The notes: generated by a model not told the origin, from the letters alone. A DNA stretch of 64,000 bases from Prunus persica (GCF_000346465.2 NC_034010.1:25754643-25818642); one strand, 5' to 3'. Positions 39,050 to 51,970 are shown, counted from the first letter of the stretch. Program-made: numbers and translations.

Positions 39050-41761
39050 ATGATGACAGCCACATCAACGTCGCTAATTCAGCGCGTGTGCTCTGTGCCT
39101 CTCGCACGTGCGGTCCGTACTCGCGCCATGGCAGTGGTGAGCATGAACCTGTCCACCACTCCAGCTCGTTCTCAAGCCTTGCGCGCCGACTCGCGCGTGC
39201 TCCTCGGCTTGTCCGAACCAGAGCTCCAGCAGCTCGCACTGGACTTAAAGCAGGTAAAGAAGCATAAAAATCTCTCTGTTTGTTTGCTTAAAATTGAAAG
39301 ATGTTGAATTTTTGTGCTGATTTCCATTTTTGAAAATGTATGTGTAGCAAAGCTACAGAGGGAAGCAGCTCCATCATCTTATTTATAAAAGAAAGATTAA
39401 AGATATTCAGGATTTCAGTCAAGGTAACTCTCTCACTCTCTTGATAAAGATTGGGTTTTTTGTGGGACCATGCTTATTGGTTTTTACTGTGGTTTATGTT
39501 GCAGTGCCTCTGGCATTCAGGAATGAGCTTGAGGAAGCTGGATGGAAAGTTGGGAGGTCACCCATTTACCAGAGTGTCACTGCTGCTGATGGCACTGTTA
39601 AGGTAATTTCTTTTCTTGAAGATGGTTACTGGGCAGTTCTGTGACTCCTTGATGGAATATTTTGTTATAAATTCATGTGAAGTTTATTTATCTCATTTGA
39701 ATATTTTGTTTATAAAAGGGGCAATTTAGGTGCCTCACTAAAAAAGTACTAAGAATTTTGCACTTTTTGATAAAATTTTGTGGCTTGGAATTCATGAAAG
39801 TGATGGTAATTTGAGATTAGCATAATGGTGGCTTAAGTTGTGCCACTAATTTTTGCAGTTATTGATAAAGTTGGAGGATAACAGATTGATTGAAACTGTT
39901 GGCATACCAGTTAAAGATGAGAAAGGTGTGATGCGCCTTACAGCATGTGTCTCCTCACAGGTGATTTTTGGAGATGAGTGACAAAATTTTCCCCTGCAGT
40001 TATACCCCAATGTTAGCTTTTGTGTGTGCTTAATTCGATTCTCTCATAGAATTTTTATTGATTGGTTGAAACAGGTGGGATGCCCACTTCGTTGCTCTTT
40101 TTGTGCCACAGGAAAAGGAGGGTTTTCAAGGAACCTTAAGATGCATGAAATTGTTGAGCAGGTATCGGCTGCCTTGTCCATGCTCTATTATGAGTAGGGT
40201 TTGTGTGTTCCCTTGTTTACCCAATTTGAACAGGCATGATTGAAATTTACTTAAAAGATACTTTCTTAAAATTATAGCTGATACCGTTGTTGTGTGCTAA
40301 TACATAAACAAACTTGAGTTTTCAGCATTTACATTGTGATTGTATATACCTTTGTATTGACAGGTTTTGGCTGTTGAGGAAATCTTCAACCATAGGGTGA
40401 CCAATGTAGTGTTCATGGGAATGGGTGAACCAATGATGAACCTGAAGTCAGTACTTGCAGCACACCAGTGTTTAAATAAGGTTCATTTGCAGCTATGTCT
40501 TGAGCATTTTAATAGCAACTTCGATTCCATGTGTTTTATGTGTGTGAAAGAATTAAGCACTTGCCTTTGTTACATTAAACTCCTATTAATCCCCATAGGC
40601 TAACCAACAATTTTCACTTTATGCTGTATCTGATTGCAAACCCTAAGCCATATAAAACTAGTTTTAAGGTGGAATGCTATCTCTAATGTTCATGAAGTTG
40701 CAAAAAATGTTACATGACGATCTAAGTGAAAGCTTATTTATGTCGGACTTTATTTTGTTAAGGATGTGCAAATTGGGCAAAGAATGATCACAATTTCTAC
40801 TGTGGGGGTTCCAAATACAATAAAAAAGCTGGCATCTCACAAGCTTCAGTCAACATTGGCTGTCAGGTAATAATTTTCCATGGGATTTACTTTTGGCATA
40901 TCATCTAGTTTTCATCGACTATGAAGTAGAGAATGATTTTCATTGATGTCTATGGTTTTCACTTTAGTTCATGCTGCAAACATAAGCTATGGTTTTGGAA
41001 GTAGGAAGAGCTCCCAAGTTATATTTTTCCCTGCTAAATTTTTCTCACTTCCTTGTTCATCAGTCTGCATGCTCCTAACCAGAAGCTCAGGGAAACAATT
41101 GTGCCAAGTGCAAAAGCATACCCTCTGAGTGCACTTATGAAGGATTGCAGGGACTATTTCGTTGAAACCAGTAGACGGGTTTCCTTTGAGTATGCACTTT
41201 TAGGTACTGAAACTAAATTTATAACATTTTTCTTGTCTCTTGTCATCCATGTGTGCTTACTTTAACGATGTTGATGTCATTCTTCATATCTTTTTGAGCA
41301 GCTGGAGTCAATGATGCAGTAGAGCATGCAGTCGAACTTGCAGAGCTACTCCATGAGTGGGGGCGAGGCTATCATGTGAACTTGATACCTTTTAACCCAA
41401 TAGAAGGCTCTGAGTATCAGCGTCCATCCAAGAAAGCTGTATGGAATTAATTGTGTTGTCGTCCCTTCTGTATTTACGCATAAATACATATTTACTTGAT
41501 CTCATTTTTGCGTATTTATTTATTTATTTCTTGGTTTGTTCACCTTCTTTTTCTGTGTTTTCTGCAAAAAAATTCATTTGGCAGGTACAGGCATTTGCAG
41601 CTGCTCTGGAGTCCAATAGAGTAACTGTTAGCACACGTCAAACAAGGGGCTTGGATGCAGATGCAGCTTGTGGTCAGCTGAGAAACAAGTTCCAGAAGAG
41701 TCCTTTGCCCACTGACTCCGACAACTTACAACCTGAAGAAGATGTTGCAGTTGCATGTTGA
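39050..41761 (+). CDS. RlmN-like radical-SAM RNA methyltransferase, probably organellar
   Basis: Ten exons: 39050-39253, 39348-39423, 39505-39602, 39859-39960, 40075-40161, 40364-40480, 40763-40866, 41064-41203, 41302-41438 and 41585-41761, giving 413 residues. The radical-SAM cluster motif CPLRCSFC (Cys163, 167, 170) is present. Both extra catalytic cysteines of RlmN are conserved: Cys156 in TACVSSQVG and Cys384 in the C-terminal [15 protein letters not shown] segment. Other landmarks are [19 protein letters not shown] and SLHAPN. Bacterial RlmN makes 2-methyladenosine in 23S rRNA and some tRNAs. The first about 50 residues are Ser/Arg/Ala-rich and poor in acid, resembling a chloroplast or mitochondrial transit peptide; the exact target compartment is inferred. 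An in-frame later Met cluster could provide alternative starts. Confidence 0.95.
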
Positions 41762-42999
41762 TTGATGTCATAATCTTTCTGGGCATGCTCCTCGGCAGAG
41801 TGTTCTGGACACCACGCATTTCCATGTTCCCGTCCCTTCATCTGTAAGAAGCTTAATGAAAGTGGTGTTCAAAGTTGGAGCTGGTCTGCATCATCTACTT
41901 TTACTAGTGGTGGATCGGTGTATAGTGCTGCTGTGTTGGCTGTAGAAACCAAGTTTCTTCCTGCACATGATACTAAGGTTTTGTGAAGAACTGTTTCTCT
42001 CCCCCGATATCACAGCGATGCTGATTATCGATGGCTCAGAGGCACAAGAAAAATAGCACTTCTCCTCATCGGCTTACTAGAAAGAAAGATAGAAAAAGGG
42101 TCTTTATGCAATAGTGGATAGTTAGGCTACCTTCTGTGTATGGCATTTTATTAGTCATAGTCCATAGACTTGTAGGCGGACACGGCTCACGACAGGCAAC
42201 AAACTATGAATTTCCTGTTGCTTCAGCTGGCATAACTTTTATTTGTTGAATGAACTCTTACTAAAGTCTACATTAATCAATATATGCTCTGCTCTGACCA
42301 AAATTTGTTACTCAAAATCTAAAATCGAAGCTCTAAAAGACCAATTTATATCTGAAAAATAGACCATTTTATATCCAAAAGAATACAATATCATGTTATT
42401 GTGTAGAAAAAGCTTCATAGAAATCCTACTTTTTTCCCCTTTATTTATTTATTTTAAGGATAGCAGAAAACCATTTATTTAAGAAAAAGAAAAAAAGAAA
42501 AAGACAGGTCGGCCGATTAGTGTGTGACCAATTTGGTTGGTGTTAAGGCCCAGAAAGAACCAGTTAGAGAAACCCGGCCCAACCAAAATACGCGTGATGG
42601 GGTTTTGAACTGAAAGACTCGAAGAAGCTTTTAAAAATCAGGGTTCGATTCTTTGTCCGATTATAAATTTTTCAGAATTTCAGATCCAAAGGAAAAATCC
42701 TAGAAGCTCTCGTCGTACGTTTCAGTGTCTTCGTCAGAGATACAGGTAATAATCTATGCCCATCTTTGTTTCGCTTGACTCTTCAAAGTCTTCATCTGAT
42801 CAGCAAAATCGTCAAACAAAAAAAAAAAAGAAACCCTAAGGCTAAAGGTTATTTTGTTGCTGATAATCACAGCAAAGCAAAAAACTTTGTTTCAAAAAAC
42901 TTTGTTTCTTAATTTTTTGTGTTGCATCTTCTTCTTGCGATGAGATCCCTAAACTTGAAACCAATTTGTGTTGTGATGGAATAGGCACTAGTATCACAT
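41762..42999. other. Intergenic DNA, 3' UTR of RlmN-like gene and 5' UTR of SCL gene
   Basis: No coding region. A candidate 5' UTR intron of the next gene runs from GT at 42746 (after GATACAG) to AG at 42983-42984 (ATGGAATAG), placing the exon junction 15 bases before its ATG. Confidence 0.5.
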
Positions 43000-45381
43000 A
43001 TGAGGAGGTACAGCCCACAGTACTATAGTCCTCCAAGGAGGAGCTATGGCGGAGGCGGCGGCGGAGGGGGACGAGGAAGAAGCCCCCCAAGGAGGCGCAA
43101 GGAGCAGAATAGTGGAAGCCTTTTGGTCCGGAACATTCCTCTTGATTGCAGGTCCTCTTTCATGTGAAAGAAAAGTTCCGATTTTGGTCTGTTTTGTTTG
43201 GTTTTGTTCACTGTTTCAGTTTTCTAAACTGGAGTTTTGTCTAATTTTGCAGACCTGAAGAGCTACGAGTTCCCTTTGAAAGATATGGGCTTGTTCGGGA
43301 TGTCTACATTCCCAAGGACTACTACACTGGGTGAGCTTTACTTATGTCAATATGTGTCGGTGTCAATCATGGTTTCTATAAAATCTTCAAACGTGGTTCA
43401 TGCAACGGAAGCTCGATTGATAAGAATACTATATGAAATTTTCGTTGTTTCAGATTCAATACTTCCTGCTTTGTCTGAAATGGCATCCTTGGTTAGAATT
43501 TGTTAGTAGGGGAATAAGATACATGTGTGTGGAGTTTGCTAAACTATTTTCTAAAGTACTTATTTACCTTTTTCATAGTGAATTTTTGAACTGGTTTGTC
43601 AGGGGGTGTGTTGGTTTGAACTTTGAAGTTAAAACAAGCCCAAGCCTCACATTTGATGAAGGCCTACTGTTTATCATTGCGTAACATAGTGGTATTCCAA
43701 GCGTGTTAGGAGTAATGTTCAAATGAAGAATGTTCTTTTTATGAAGAGAAATTATATAATTACAACAATCAATAGAAGTTTGGTGAGGACAACGTTGATT
43801 TCAAGTGCTTCTTATAATCACAAGAATGTCAAGAATTTGGGGCAACGTTGATTTCAAGTGCTTCTTAAAGAATGAGAAGAATTTCCAAGTTACTTGCATA
43901 TTTTGAAGTTGCCTTTCATACTTGACTATAAAGAAAAGGTCAGCCACTAAGCTTCGACTTTACCTGCTTTACGTAAATTCAGCATCCACTTAAGTGGAAC
44001 TGCTCCAAAGCTGATGTTAGATGTGAAGTAATGACATTGTGGTGGTAACTTACTATACTAATTTTGACAAGCCACTGTACTCATACAATCAGTCTTCACT
44101 CACTCTTAGTCATTCATACTTTGTATTGAGCTTTCCTGAACTACTATGTAGGGAACCTCGGGGATTTGCATTTGTGCAATTTGTGGATTCTTATGAGGCT
44201 GCAGAGGCTCAGTATCATATGAACGGGAAAATTTTTGCTGGGAGGGAGATATCTGTGGTTGTTGCTGCAGAGACAAGGAAAAGGCCAGAGGAGATGCGTC
44301 AAAGGACTAGGGTTAGGTAATGTCTTCTCTGATATATATAATCTCTCTCTCTCTCTCTCTCCCCCCAACTTGATTTTATATGTTTGAAATGCCAATTGCC
44401 TGTTTCTTTATGCAGAGGGCCATCAGAGCATGGAGGAAGGCGATCGTCTTATTATGGTACTGTTTCTGACAAAAGTTTTACTTATTATCGCGTGATGTTT
44501 CTGACAACAATGAGTGATGCCCTTAATGTTGTTGATCATGTTTGAATTCACTGTGGTCAACAGAATCAACGTCTGCGGACATATCATTACCTTTCCATTT
44601 ATTTCTGAAATGAATAATCTAATTAAGAAATATTTTGTGATATCATTGTATCAGTGAAGTGATTCCTGTTAAACACTAATCTGTATTCTGTATCTGATGT
44701 GCCACAGGACGTTCTCGTTCTCGTTCACGTTCGCCACATTATCCATCAAGTTCTAGAAGCCGATACCGCTCAAGGTAAGCTTTGAAGGTGACATATTGCT
44801 GTAGTTTTTTTTTCTCGATGCTTACTAACACATGCATACATTGGCAAATAATTTTTGCAGGTCCTATTCACCTGCTCCAAGACGCCGTGGTGACTCTGTT
44901 TCCCCAAGTAGAAGGCGCAGAGACCACCCAAGATCACCACGTGATCTTCCACTAGAGCGAGATGCTGATCATGATCGCAGGCCATATTCTCCAGGTTATG
45001 ACAATGTTGCTGGGCCAAATGAAAATGATGGATATGAAAAGTGAGTCCGTCCAAATTGTTTCTGTTTTCTAGCTCCGCTGCAGGTTTCTCTGTATACATT
45101 GTCTTTCAAACTGTGTTAATGAGAGTTTGCAGGATGAATGGTGGAAGTAGTGTAGTGTGGCAAATTGAGGATACGGATTTCATTTTGTATTGTTTAATGT
45201 ATCAGTTTGTCATGCTGATCTCTTATATTGACTGTTCTTGTGTCAAATATGTAGGAAACCTATGCACGAGGATAAGGATGGAAGAGGTCATTGGAGGTCT
45301 CCTAGTCCTGGTAGAGCATCCAGATCACCATCTGGATCTAGGTCCAGATCTGCTGAGTTATCACCTAGGCGCAGCAGATAA
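43000..45381 (+). CDS. SC35-like SR splicing factor (SCL30/SCL30A/SCL33 group)
   Basis: Seven coding exons: 43000-43151, 43253-43330, 44152-44316, 44416-44456, 44708-44774, 44861-45040 and 45255-45381, giving 269 residues. An Arg/Tyr/Gly-rich N-terminal extension (residues 1-38, with eight consecutive Gly) precedes one RRM with RNP2 LLVRNIP (41-47) and RNP1 RGFAFVQF (80-87). After about residue 125 comes an RS domain with RSRSRSRSPHY, SPAPRRRGDSVSPSRRRR and a terminal SPRRSR. The charged N-terminal extension separates plant SCL proteins from SC35 proper. It binds exonic enhancers and acts in splice-site choice in the nucleus. Intron 2 is unusually long (821 bases) and splits the RRM, a place where plant SR genes often carry regulated alternative exons. 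Confidence 0.95.
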
Positions 45382-46726
45382 GGAAAAGAGCAATGTGAAT
45401 GCATAAGCATACATTTAATCATGTCTGGCAGATTTTGAATTTTTCGGGTTGTAACATTAGTTTGTGAGCCTGAGTTCCGGGCTTGTGTGTGCAAACATTT
45501 GGAAGTTTGGAACAATTAAAACCTTGTTTTTGCATTTCTTTGGATCATGAAAGTTGTGTATGGTTTCATTTGAGACGTCCGAAATTGAAACAAAACAAAT
45601 GATAATAATTTCTACCAAACACGCCCTTCAATTAGTGTAAATATATACATCTCTCCTACCATGTAAAACTCAGCTGATTATAGCTTTTCAATGATGAGAA
45701 AATGAAAATGGCAATGTGGGTTTTCCTAAGAATGCTGAAGAAAGTTTGTGAGCTTGAGATAACCATATTTTAGTACATTGATTCAACGGTTTTTGAAGTT
45801 GGTCTTCATCTTAGTCAAGGGTTTTTGAAGTTCTTGACCAAAAAAAAAAAAGGGGGGTTTTGAAGTTGGTCTTCATCTTCATGAAATGCAGGCAGCAGGC
45901 CATAAGCAGCACTTATTTAAGAGTGCTGTTAAACGAACCCTGAAATTAACTGAGTACACTCTACTACCAAACTATTTATTGAATTACTAATTTATCCTAA
46001 TATAAAATGACCAAAAAGGATATATTGAATTGTGAAACAAATAAAATTTTAATAAGTACACCTTACTCACTATATTCAACCCTTATCAGACATAAAAAAA
46101 TCTTCGTATTGATTGGTGCTCACGAATAACATAGCGAGTACTAGTTTATGATTGGTATTACGAAATTAAAGATTTTGATGAAACTCAAAATCTAAAAAGA
46201 GCGCACAGATTCATGTAAAAAGAATAATCTGGTTTAGGATTGTATTAGAGTGTTGTACTAGGGCTATTTTTGATAGTTAAATAGGGTGTACTTAGTTAAT
46301 TTTATATTTTGATTAAAATATTAAAATAAACTTAAATTATAAAATGTACTCAATTAATTTTAAGATTCGTTTAGCATCACTCTTATTTAATTGAAATCTC
46401 AAGTCAAATAGTGCACCCCATCACCCACCATCTTGCTATTTTTGCATTTATTTATATATTTTGTTTTCTCCCGCAAAACGTGTGCCCACTTGACAATAGC
46501 TAACTTGGGAAGACTTTGCCATGCGAGGATAGCCTGACTTGCCCGTTTTCTGTTCATTTGTGAATTTGACCGCCCGTCATGGAATCTTCTCCCCTTTGTA
46601 GTATTGTATATAAATTATAATCCTTCGTTACAACCCATGTCAAGTTCATAAAGCGATAAACTTTTATAGAATCGTATTGAAATTGAATTTCTCAGAGAGA
46701 GGGAGAGAGCAAGATAGCAGAGAGAG
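45382..46726. other. Intergenic DNA with C2-gene promoter
   Basis: No gene seen. A local direct repeat ('TTTTTGAAGTTGGTCTTCAT' near 45791 and again near 45861) is present; the rest is AT-rich. Confidence 0.45.
46607..46615 (+). promoter_or_regulatory. Candidate TATA box of the C2-domain gene
   Basis: TATATAAAT lies 112 bases before the ATG at 46727, with an A/G-rich presumed 5' UTR between. Position and sequence fit a plant TATA element. Confidence 0.45.
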
Positions 46727-48521
46727 ATGGCAGTTGGGATATTGGAGGTGATGCTTGTGAGTGCAAAGGGGCTTGGAGACACCGATTTATTCAGTATATT
46801 TTCTCTTCCTTTCCTTCTTTCCTTTATGTCTGTGCTGTTCTATAGTTCAATAGAATGTAGTTTGAGCTTGAAAATAGTTGAAGGCATTCATAAACCTTGA
46901 TGGGTTTCTGCAAAAGTTTTGATTTTTGTGCTCCATTCTTTAAATTTAATCAACTATTTTCCTTTCCACCATTTATTAGACTTTCAAACAAATAGATCCA
47001 GTAAAGTTGGTGAGCTTCATTAATGCTGCACTTGTATTTTCTCTGCTTCTGTTTTGAATGTGCACTTGTTCTCTTATTCATCTTTATCCCATTTTATATA
47101 AGAATTTTTGAAGCAATCCACCATTTCTACAAGGTTTGTTGGATTGCTTCAAAAAAAATTCAAGGAAAATGTTCATCAACTATTAAAAAGGTGGTTTTGT
47201 TGCTCTCCCATGGATATTTTACATCAATTGCTGCATGATATATTACTTCTTATTTTTATTTATTTAAAGTCTGGCATTTTAACACAGAGTTTGATTTAGC
47301 AGGTCGTATGGATCCTTATGTTCTGATTCAATACAAAGGCCAAGAGCGCAAGAGCAGCGTGGCTAGAGGTAAAGTTCCAACGTCTACTTGACTTGCACCC
47401 AGTACTTCAACTTAAAATAATGGTTTACACAAATCGGTTTTTCAGTTTTGATGTCAAAGCACGCAATTCAATTAAATAAGAAAAATTGATTGGCATGTTC
47501 ATGTTGTAAGAAATATATTTTATTCAAATGTCCAATCGTTCCTTGAGTTGCGTAATGTATGGAACTATAGTAGACTTTGAGAACTAAATTTTTATTAGAT
47601 TGAGTTTCACCTATACTCTAGACTTTTTTTCTATCAAGTACTTAGTTAATACGATGCTCAAAGCTTTCTCCTCCCATTTAAACTTGTAATAAAAATGGTG
47701 TGGCCAAGTTGCCTTCTAGAAGCTGAACTACTTAATAAACTCATGACCAAGTAAACCCTTTTATATAAATAGACGCATCAGTAGTTATATAAAAATCAGA
47801 CGCATTGTGATTTTTAATTATTCTGGCAAATTTTGTGTAGTGTTGTTGCGTTTATTGCGTTGCGTGAACTACAAAGACTACATGTTCTGATTCTGAAATG
47901 GTAATGCAGAGCAAGGCAGCAGTCCGGTGTGGAACGAGAGATTTACATTCAGGGCAGAGTATCCAGGGTCAGGGGAGCAGTACAAGGTCACCCTCAAAAT
48001 CATGGATAAAGACACCTTCACTGCTGATGACTATATAGGAGAAGCAACGTACGTAATAATATTCGTATATAATATTCGTTTTACTCAATAGTTGTCGTCC
48101 ATGAGATTTGAACTTAAAACATTCTCCTATGTTCTACTTAATTAGTCATGACTGATATCTGGTAGATCAAATTACCCTTAATCTGCAGGATATATGTTAA
48201 GGATTTATTGGCACTGGGTGTGGAGAAAGGAACTGCTCAACTTCATCCTCTTAAATATAGTGTTGTTCGTGCAGATGGTACTTATCGTGGGGAGATTCAA
48301 GTTGGTCTAACTTTCACTCCAAGGGTATTTTTTTTGTGGCTCTCATTCTGCTTTAAAATATGAAACTGATCACAACCTTCTAGTTTATACAAATTTTTAA
48401 CAATAAACATTTCTTTTCTTCTTGGATTGATGTGTGTGTGGTTTGTTGCATTTTATAGGCAGAACAGCAACATGAGGGACAAGAGTTTGGAGGATGGAAG
48501 CACAGTGATGCATATCCATAG
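46727..48521 (+). CDS. Small C2-domain protein (elicitor-responsive-protein-3 like)
   Basis: Five exons: 46727-46793, 47303-47368, 47910-48048, 48189-48324 and 48459-48521, giving 156 residues. One C2 domain fills residues about 4-110: GILEVMLVSAKGLGDTD, MDPYVLIQYKGQERKS, SPVWNERFTF and IMDKDTFTADDYIGEA. The Asp pairs in the first and third loops (DTD…MDPY and MDKDTFTADD) are the usual calcium ligands, so calcium-dependent membrane binding is likely. The C-terminus is a short hydrophilic tail (GQEFGGWKHSD). Similar plant proteins include rice elicitor-responsive protein 3 and 16-kDa phloem protein; the role here is not known. Confidence 0.92.
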
Positions 48522-48921
48522 GGAAACAAATTCCACTGCCGCAGATGAGCTTGCGAAGTACAAACTAGTTAAAGCTCCTTGAAGAGGATTGGGCCCGTGT
48601 TGCTAGGTTTAGGCTTATTTGTAGTTAGTTTTCTGTGTGTTGTTGGGCCTTGATCCTCCTTGTAATCTCTCCAGTTCTTAATTTGTAGCTTTGAACTTCT
48701 GAAATTCCATGGCAAAGAAAGAAAGAAAAGAAAAGAAAACGCAAATTCGTGATGAATTATGTAATCAGTGATTCAGTTGGTAGATAAATGAAATTATGTT
48801 TGATATCAAATTTTCCATATATTTTATATATTTTACATTTTCATAAGAGATCAGTTATTTTGCAAAAAAAAGCTTCTATTCCTCTGCATAATAACCTAAA
48901 TTATGGGGTTTAATATCATCT

Positions 48922-48994
48922 GCCGTCTTAGCTCAGCTGGTAGAGCGCATGGCTTTTAACCATGTGGTCGTGGGTTCGATTCCCACAGACGGCG
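48922..48994 (+). tRNA. trnK-UUU: tRNA-Lys (anticodon UUU)
   Basis: 73 bases folding as a cloverleaf. Acceptor GCCGTCT pairs with AGACGGC, followed by discriminator G. D-arm is GCTCAGCTGGTAGAGC. Anticodon stem CATGG/CCATG encloses loop CTTTTAA with anticodon TTT. T-arm is GTGGGTTCGATTCCCAC. No intron. The 5' flank ends in AT-rich DNA and no CCA is encoded, as expected for a nuclear gene. Confidence 0.97.
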
Positions 48995-49455
48995 CTTCCC
49001 GATGTCTGTATTTAGTTATATTTTATTTTTTGGGTCTTCTTTTGGACCTTGGTTTTTTTTTTTTTTCTGTCTTCATGGACTTCACGTCTCCACCACCAAC
49101 AGTTTGCCATTAAATAGAAATGCAACTTGTGCAAAAGAGAGATCATGGGATGGCCATGCAATACACTAATAACAGTAATGATAATACCAACTGTACAATC
49201 ACAGATTCACAAAAGATTCTTCCACCGCCATCTTCTCTCATGCATTTCAATTTTCCAAAATTTTCATCTGCTCTCTGTTTCTCTCCGTCTCTATCTTCTG
49301 ATATCTCAACCCTACCTACCCTTAATGGCACCCACGACAACACCTCACCCTCTCCTTGTTTTAGGCACTTCTTGCCTCAATAACTTCCACCACTGCTGCT
49401 GCCCTCAGATTCTTGTTTCCAAACTGTTGGCTTGTGATCTTTCTTTGTGCAAATA
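48995..49455. other. Upstream region of the MIP1/DUF547 gene
   Basis: A pyrimidine-rich leader (49280-49380) probably belongs to the 5' UTR of the next gene. Short open frames here show no domain. Confidence 0.4.
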
Positions 49456-49762
49456 ATGAAATTCGAAGACTTTCTGATGCAAAGAAGCGAGGAGAAACAG
49501 AAAAGATTTGATCTTGAGGAAGAGGTGACAACAAATTTTTTCCCTTTTTTCGTTTCCCAGCTTGGGGTTCTAAATGTTGTGATACATATTAGAAAACTTG
49601 TCACAGAAAGTTGACACAAATCAAATGCTTATGCGTTCTGCAGGTTATGAAATTACAATCAGAGTTAGATGGACAACAAACACTAAACAGGTTTCTGCAT
49701 TGTGCTCTTCATGGACCTCTGCTGTCACATCCATGCCTTTTATCATTGCTTCCACCTCAGGT

Positions 49763-49819
<57 letters not shown>

Positions 49820-51837
49820 TGCGTGTGTGTGTGTGTGTGAGAGAGCGCGCATTTGTGTTTGTGTGTGATGTGTAATTAAGTGGAATTGAATTTTGAGAAG
49901 AGGCTCTACAATATGCAGGTTCAGGTGCTATTTTCAGAGTTGGCAATGGTGGAAGAAGAGATTAGTAGGCTGGAAAGAAAAGTTGAAGAGCTGAAATTGA
50001 GGTTGTACCAAGAGAGGGAACATACCAAAGAATGGGAAGTGCAGAGGAGGCAAGGGCAACAGAATCACTTGCTGTGCAGAGTGGGAAATCAGTCAGTGCT
50101 CAATGAAGAGAGATGTAGTAGATCCCAGAACTATGAGGCACTGAGAAAAGAAAGGAGGATGAAGAATAGAAGAGCCTCTGTGGATTCTGCATCAGATTTC
50201 CAAAGGTGGAATTTCCCAAAGTCAGATGGTAATCTGCTTTTTTATCTCATATGAAGAAGAATGTGGATATTGAAACACTTTTTTTTCCTTGTTTTGATTA
50301 TTTGTTGTGTTTTTTGACAGGAGAAATTGCTGAAATGTCAAGGAAGCTAAGTGGGAGAAGCAGAAACCAGGGCAATGTGGATATTAATGAAACTGGCATT
50401 AGTCTGAAACCAAATGAAATCTCAGAAGAAGTGCTCAAGTGCCTTATAGGCATATTTCTTGACCTAAAACAGACATCATTGGACAAAGAGGGATCATCTG
50501 TGGTCCCAAAGCTAACTCTCTCCTGCATGAACTCAAAAGGGTTCATGGCAAAAACCTCATTCAACTGCAAATCATCCACAGTGTTCTTCAACTACAACAC
50601 ATCCAATGTTGACCCTTACTGCATATTACCGGATATAGATGGCGCTGTCCGGGACGTTGGCCCGTACAAGAACTTCATCCAAATCAAAAGAAGCTCATTA
50701 GACATCAGCCGCTTATCAGACTGTTTGACTGGAATTGGAAAATTGAGGTTGCTTACAGCAACTTAAATAGCCTCTAAGGTTTTAAGTTTTATAAGAAAAA
50801 AAAGAATATATAAGGCTTTTAAAGCTTTTAAGGTTGCATCAATTGTGTGATGTGGACTTGACTTTCTTGACCTACAAGCAGAAGCTAGCGTTCTGGATCA
50901 ACATCTACAATGCCTGCATCATGCATGTACTGTAAGACATCTTAAGCAAGATTTAAGAAAAGACAGAAATCTGAAGAATGATATTGATTGGGAGCTTTCT
51001 GTTCTTAATTATCAAATTTCAGGCCTTTCTGGAACATGGGCTGCCTTCCACGCAGGAGAAGCTACTGGCGCTTATGAACAAGGTACATCAATGTCTGTAA
51101 GAGCCATGACTTCCCAATTCTGATACTAATCGATAACCATTTTCAAATAGGCTGCATTGAACGTGGGAGGCATAGTGTTAAATGCTCTGGCGATCGAGCA
51201 TTTCATACTCCGCCATCCATCTGAATCGAAACATGTACGCGAAATGAAAATCAAAACTTGAGCTCCTTCTATTTTTGTTCTCTTTTATGTATTCTTTTGC
51301 CTGATTATTTGCGTCTCACTTAGTAGGGGCCTGCGTATGAGAAAGAAATGCTACTAAGACATGCCTACGGTCTCGGATACCCGGAACCTAATGTGACATT
51401 TGCTCTTTGTCGAGGCAGTTGGTCCTCACCAGCAGTAAGTGCATGTAGCTCTCCTAGTTTATTTCACAACATCTTTCTCCATTTTATTTCTAAATTTTGG
51501 TGAAGTTAAGACCTTGATATGCATGCAGTTAAGGGTCTATACCCCAGACGACATAGTTAACGAGTTGGAGAGAGCAAAAGTGGAGTACTTAGAAGCTTCT
51601 GTTGGAGTTACAAGCAAGAAGAAAATTCTGGTGCCAAAGCTTCTACAATGGCACATGCTTGATTTCGCTGACGGTATGGAATCGTTGCTGGAATGGATTT
51701 ACAGCCAATTGCCACGCTCTGCTTCACTGAAAAGATTGATAATGCAGTGCTTGAATGGGGAAACGAAGTCTCCGATAAACAAAATGGTCGAAGTCCAACC
51801 TCATGAATCAGAGTTCCGGTACTTGCTGCCATTGTGA
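49456..51837 (+). CDS. MIP1 leucine-zipper / DUF547 protein
   Basis: Nine exons: 49456-49524, 49644-49760, 49919-50228, 50321-50747, 50833-50926, 51023-51082, 51151-51234, 51327-51434 and 51529-51837, giving 525 residues. The N-terminal 100 residues form a coiled coil (MKLQSELDGQQTLNRFLHCAL, then ELAMVEEEISRLERKVEELK), the ternary-complex-factor MIP1 leucine zipper. The C-terminal half is DUF547: LTYKQKLAFWINIYNACIMH, GLPSTQEKLLALM, NVGGIVLNALAIEHFIL and RVYTPDDIV. This domain pair is plant-typical and its biochemistry is unknown. The end of exon 5 was chosen at CAT|GTACTG because it keeps the conserved frame; a stronger-looking GTAAGA lies five bases on. Converges on AP3B, with 286 bases between stop codons. 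Confidence 0.93.
49765..49838 (+). repeat. (GA)n then (GT)n compound microsatellite in intron 2
   Basis: About 26 GA units followed by about ten GT units, starting a few bases after the 5' splice site at 49761. Confidence 0.95.
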
Positions 51838-51894
51838 GCCAAATGACAAGAATCACAGAAGGTTTTGATCTAGATGGATTTGAATTATACGTGC

Positions 51895-51970
51895 ATTTAA
51901 ATTACATAAACTTTTGTGTCCCATTGATTTAAATTACATGAACTTTTGTGTCCCATTGATTTAAATTACA
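51895..51970. repeat. 32-base tandem repeat between convergent genes
   Basis: Units begin at 51895, 51927 and (partial) 51959, each starting ATTTAAATTACA and containing CTTTTGTGTCCCATTG. It lies between the MIP1/DUF547 and AP3B stop codons, in their shared 3' region. Confidence 0.9.

Noticed and set aside
49598..49840. Open frame ending in an Arg/Glu then Val/Cys run
   Set aside because: It is the alternative frame of MIP1/DUF547 exon 2 read into the GA/GT microsatellite.
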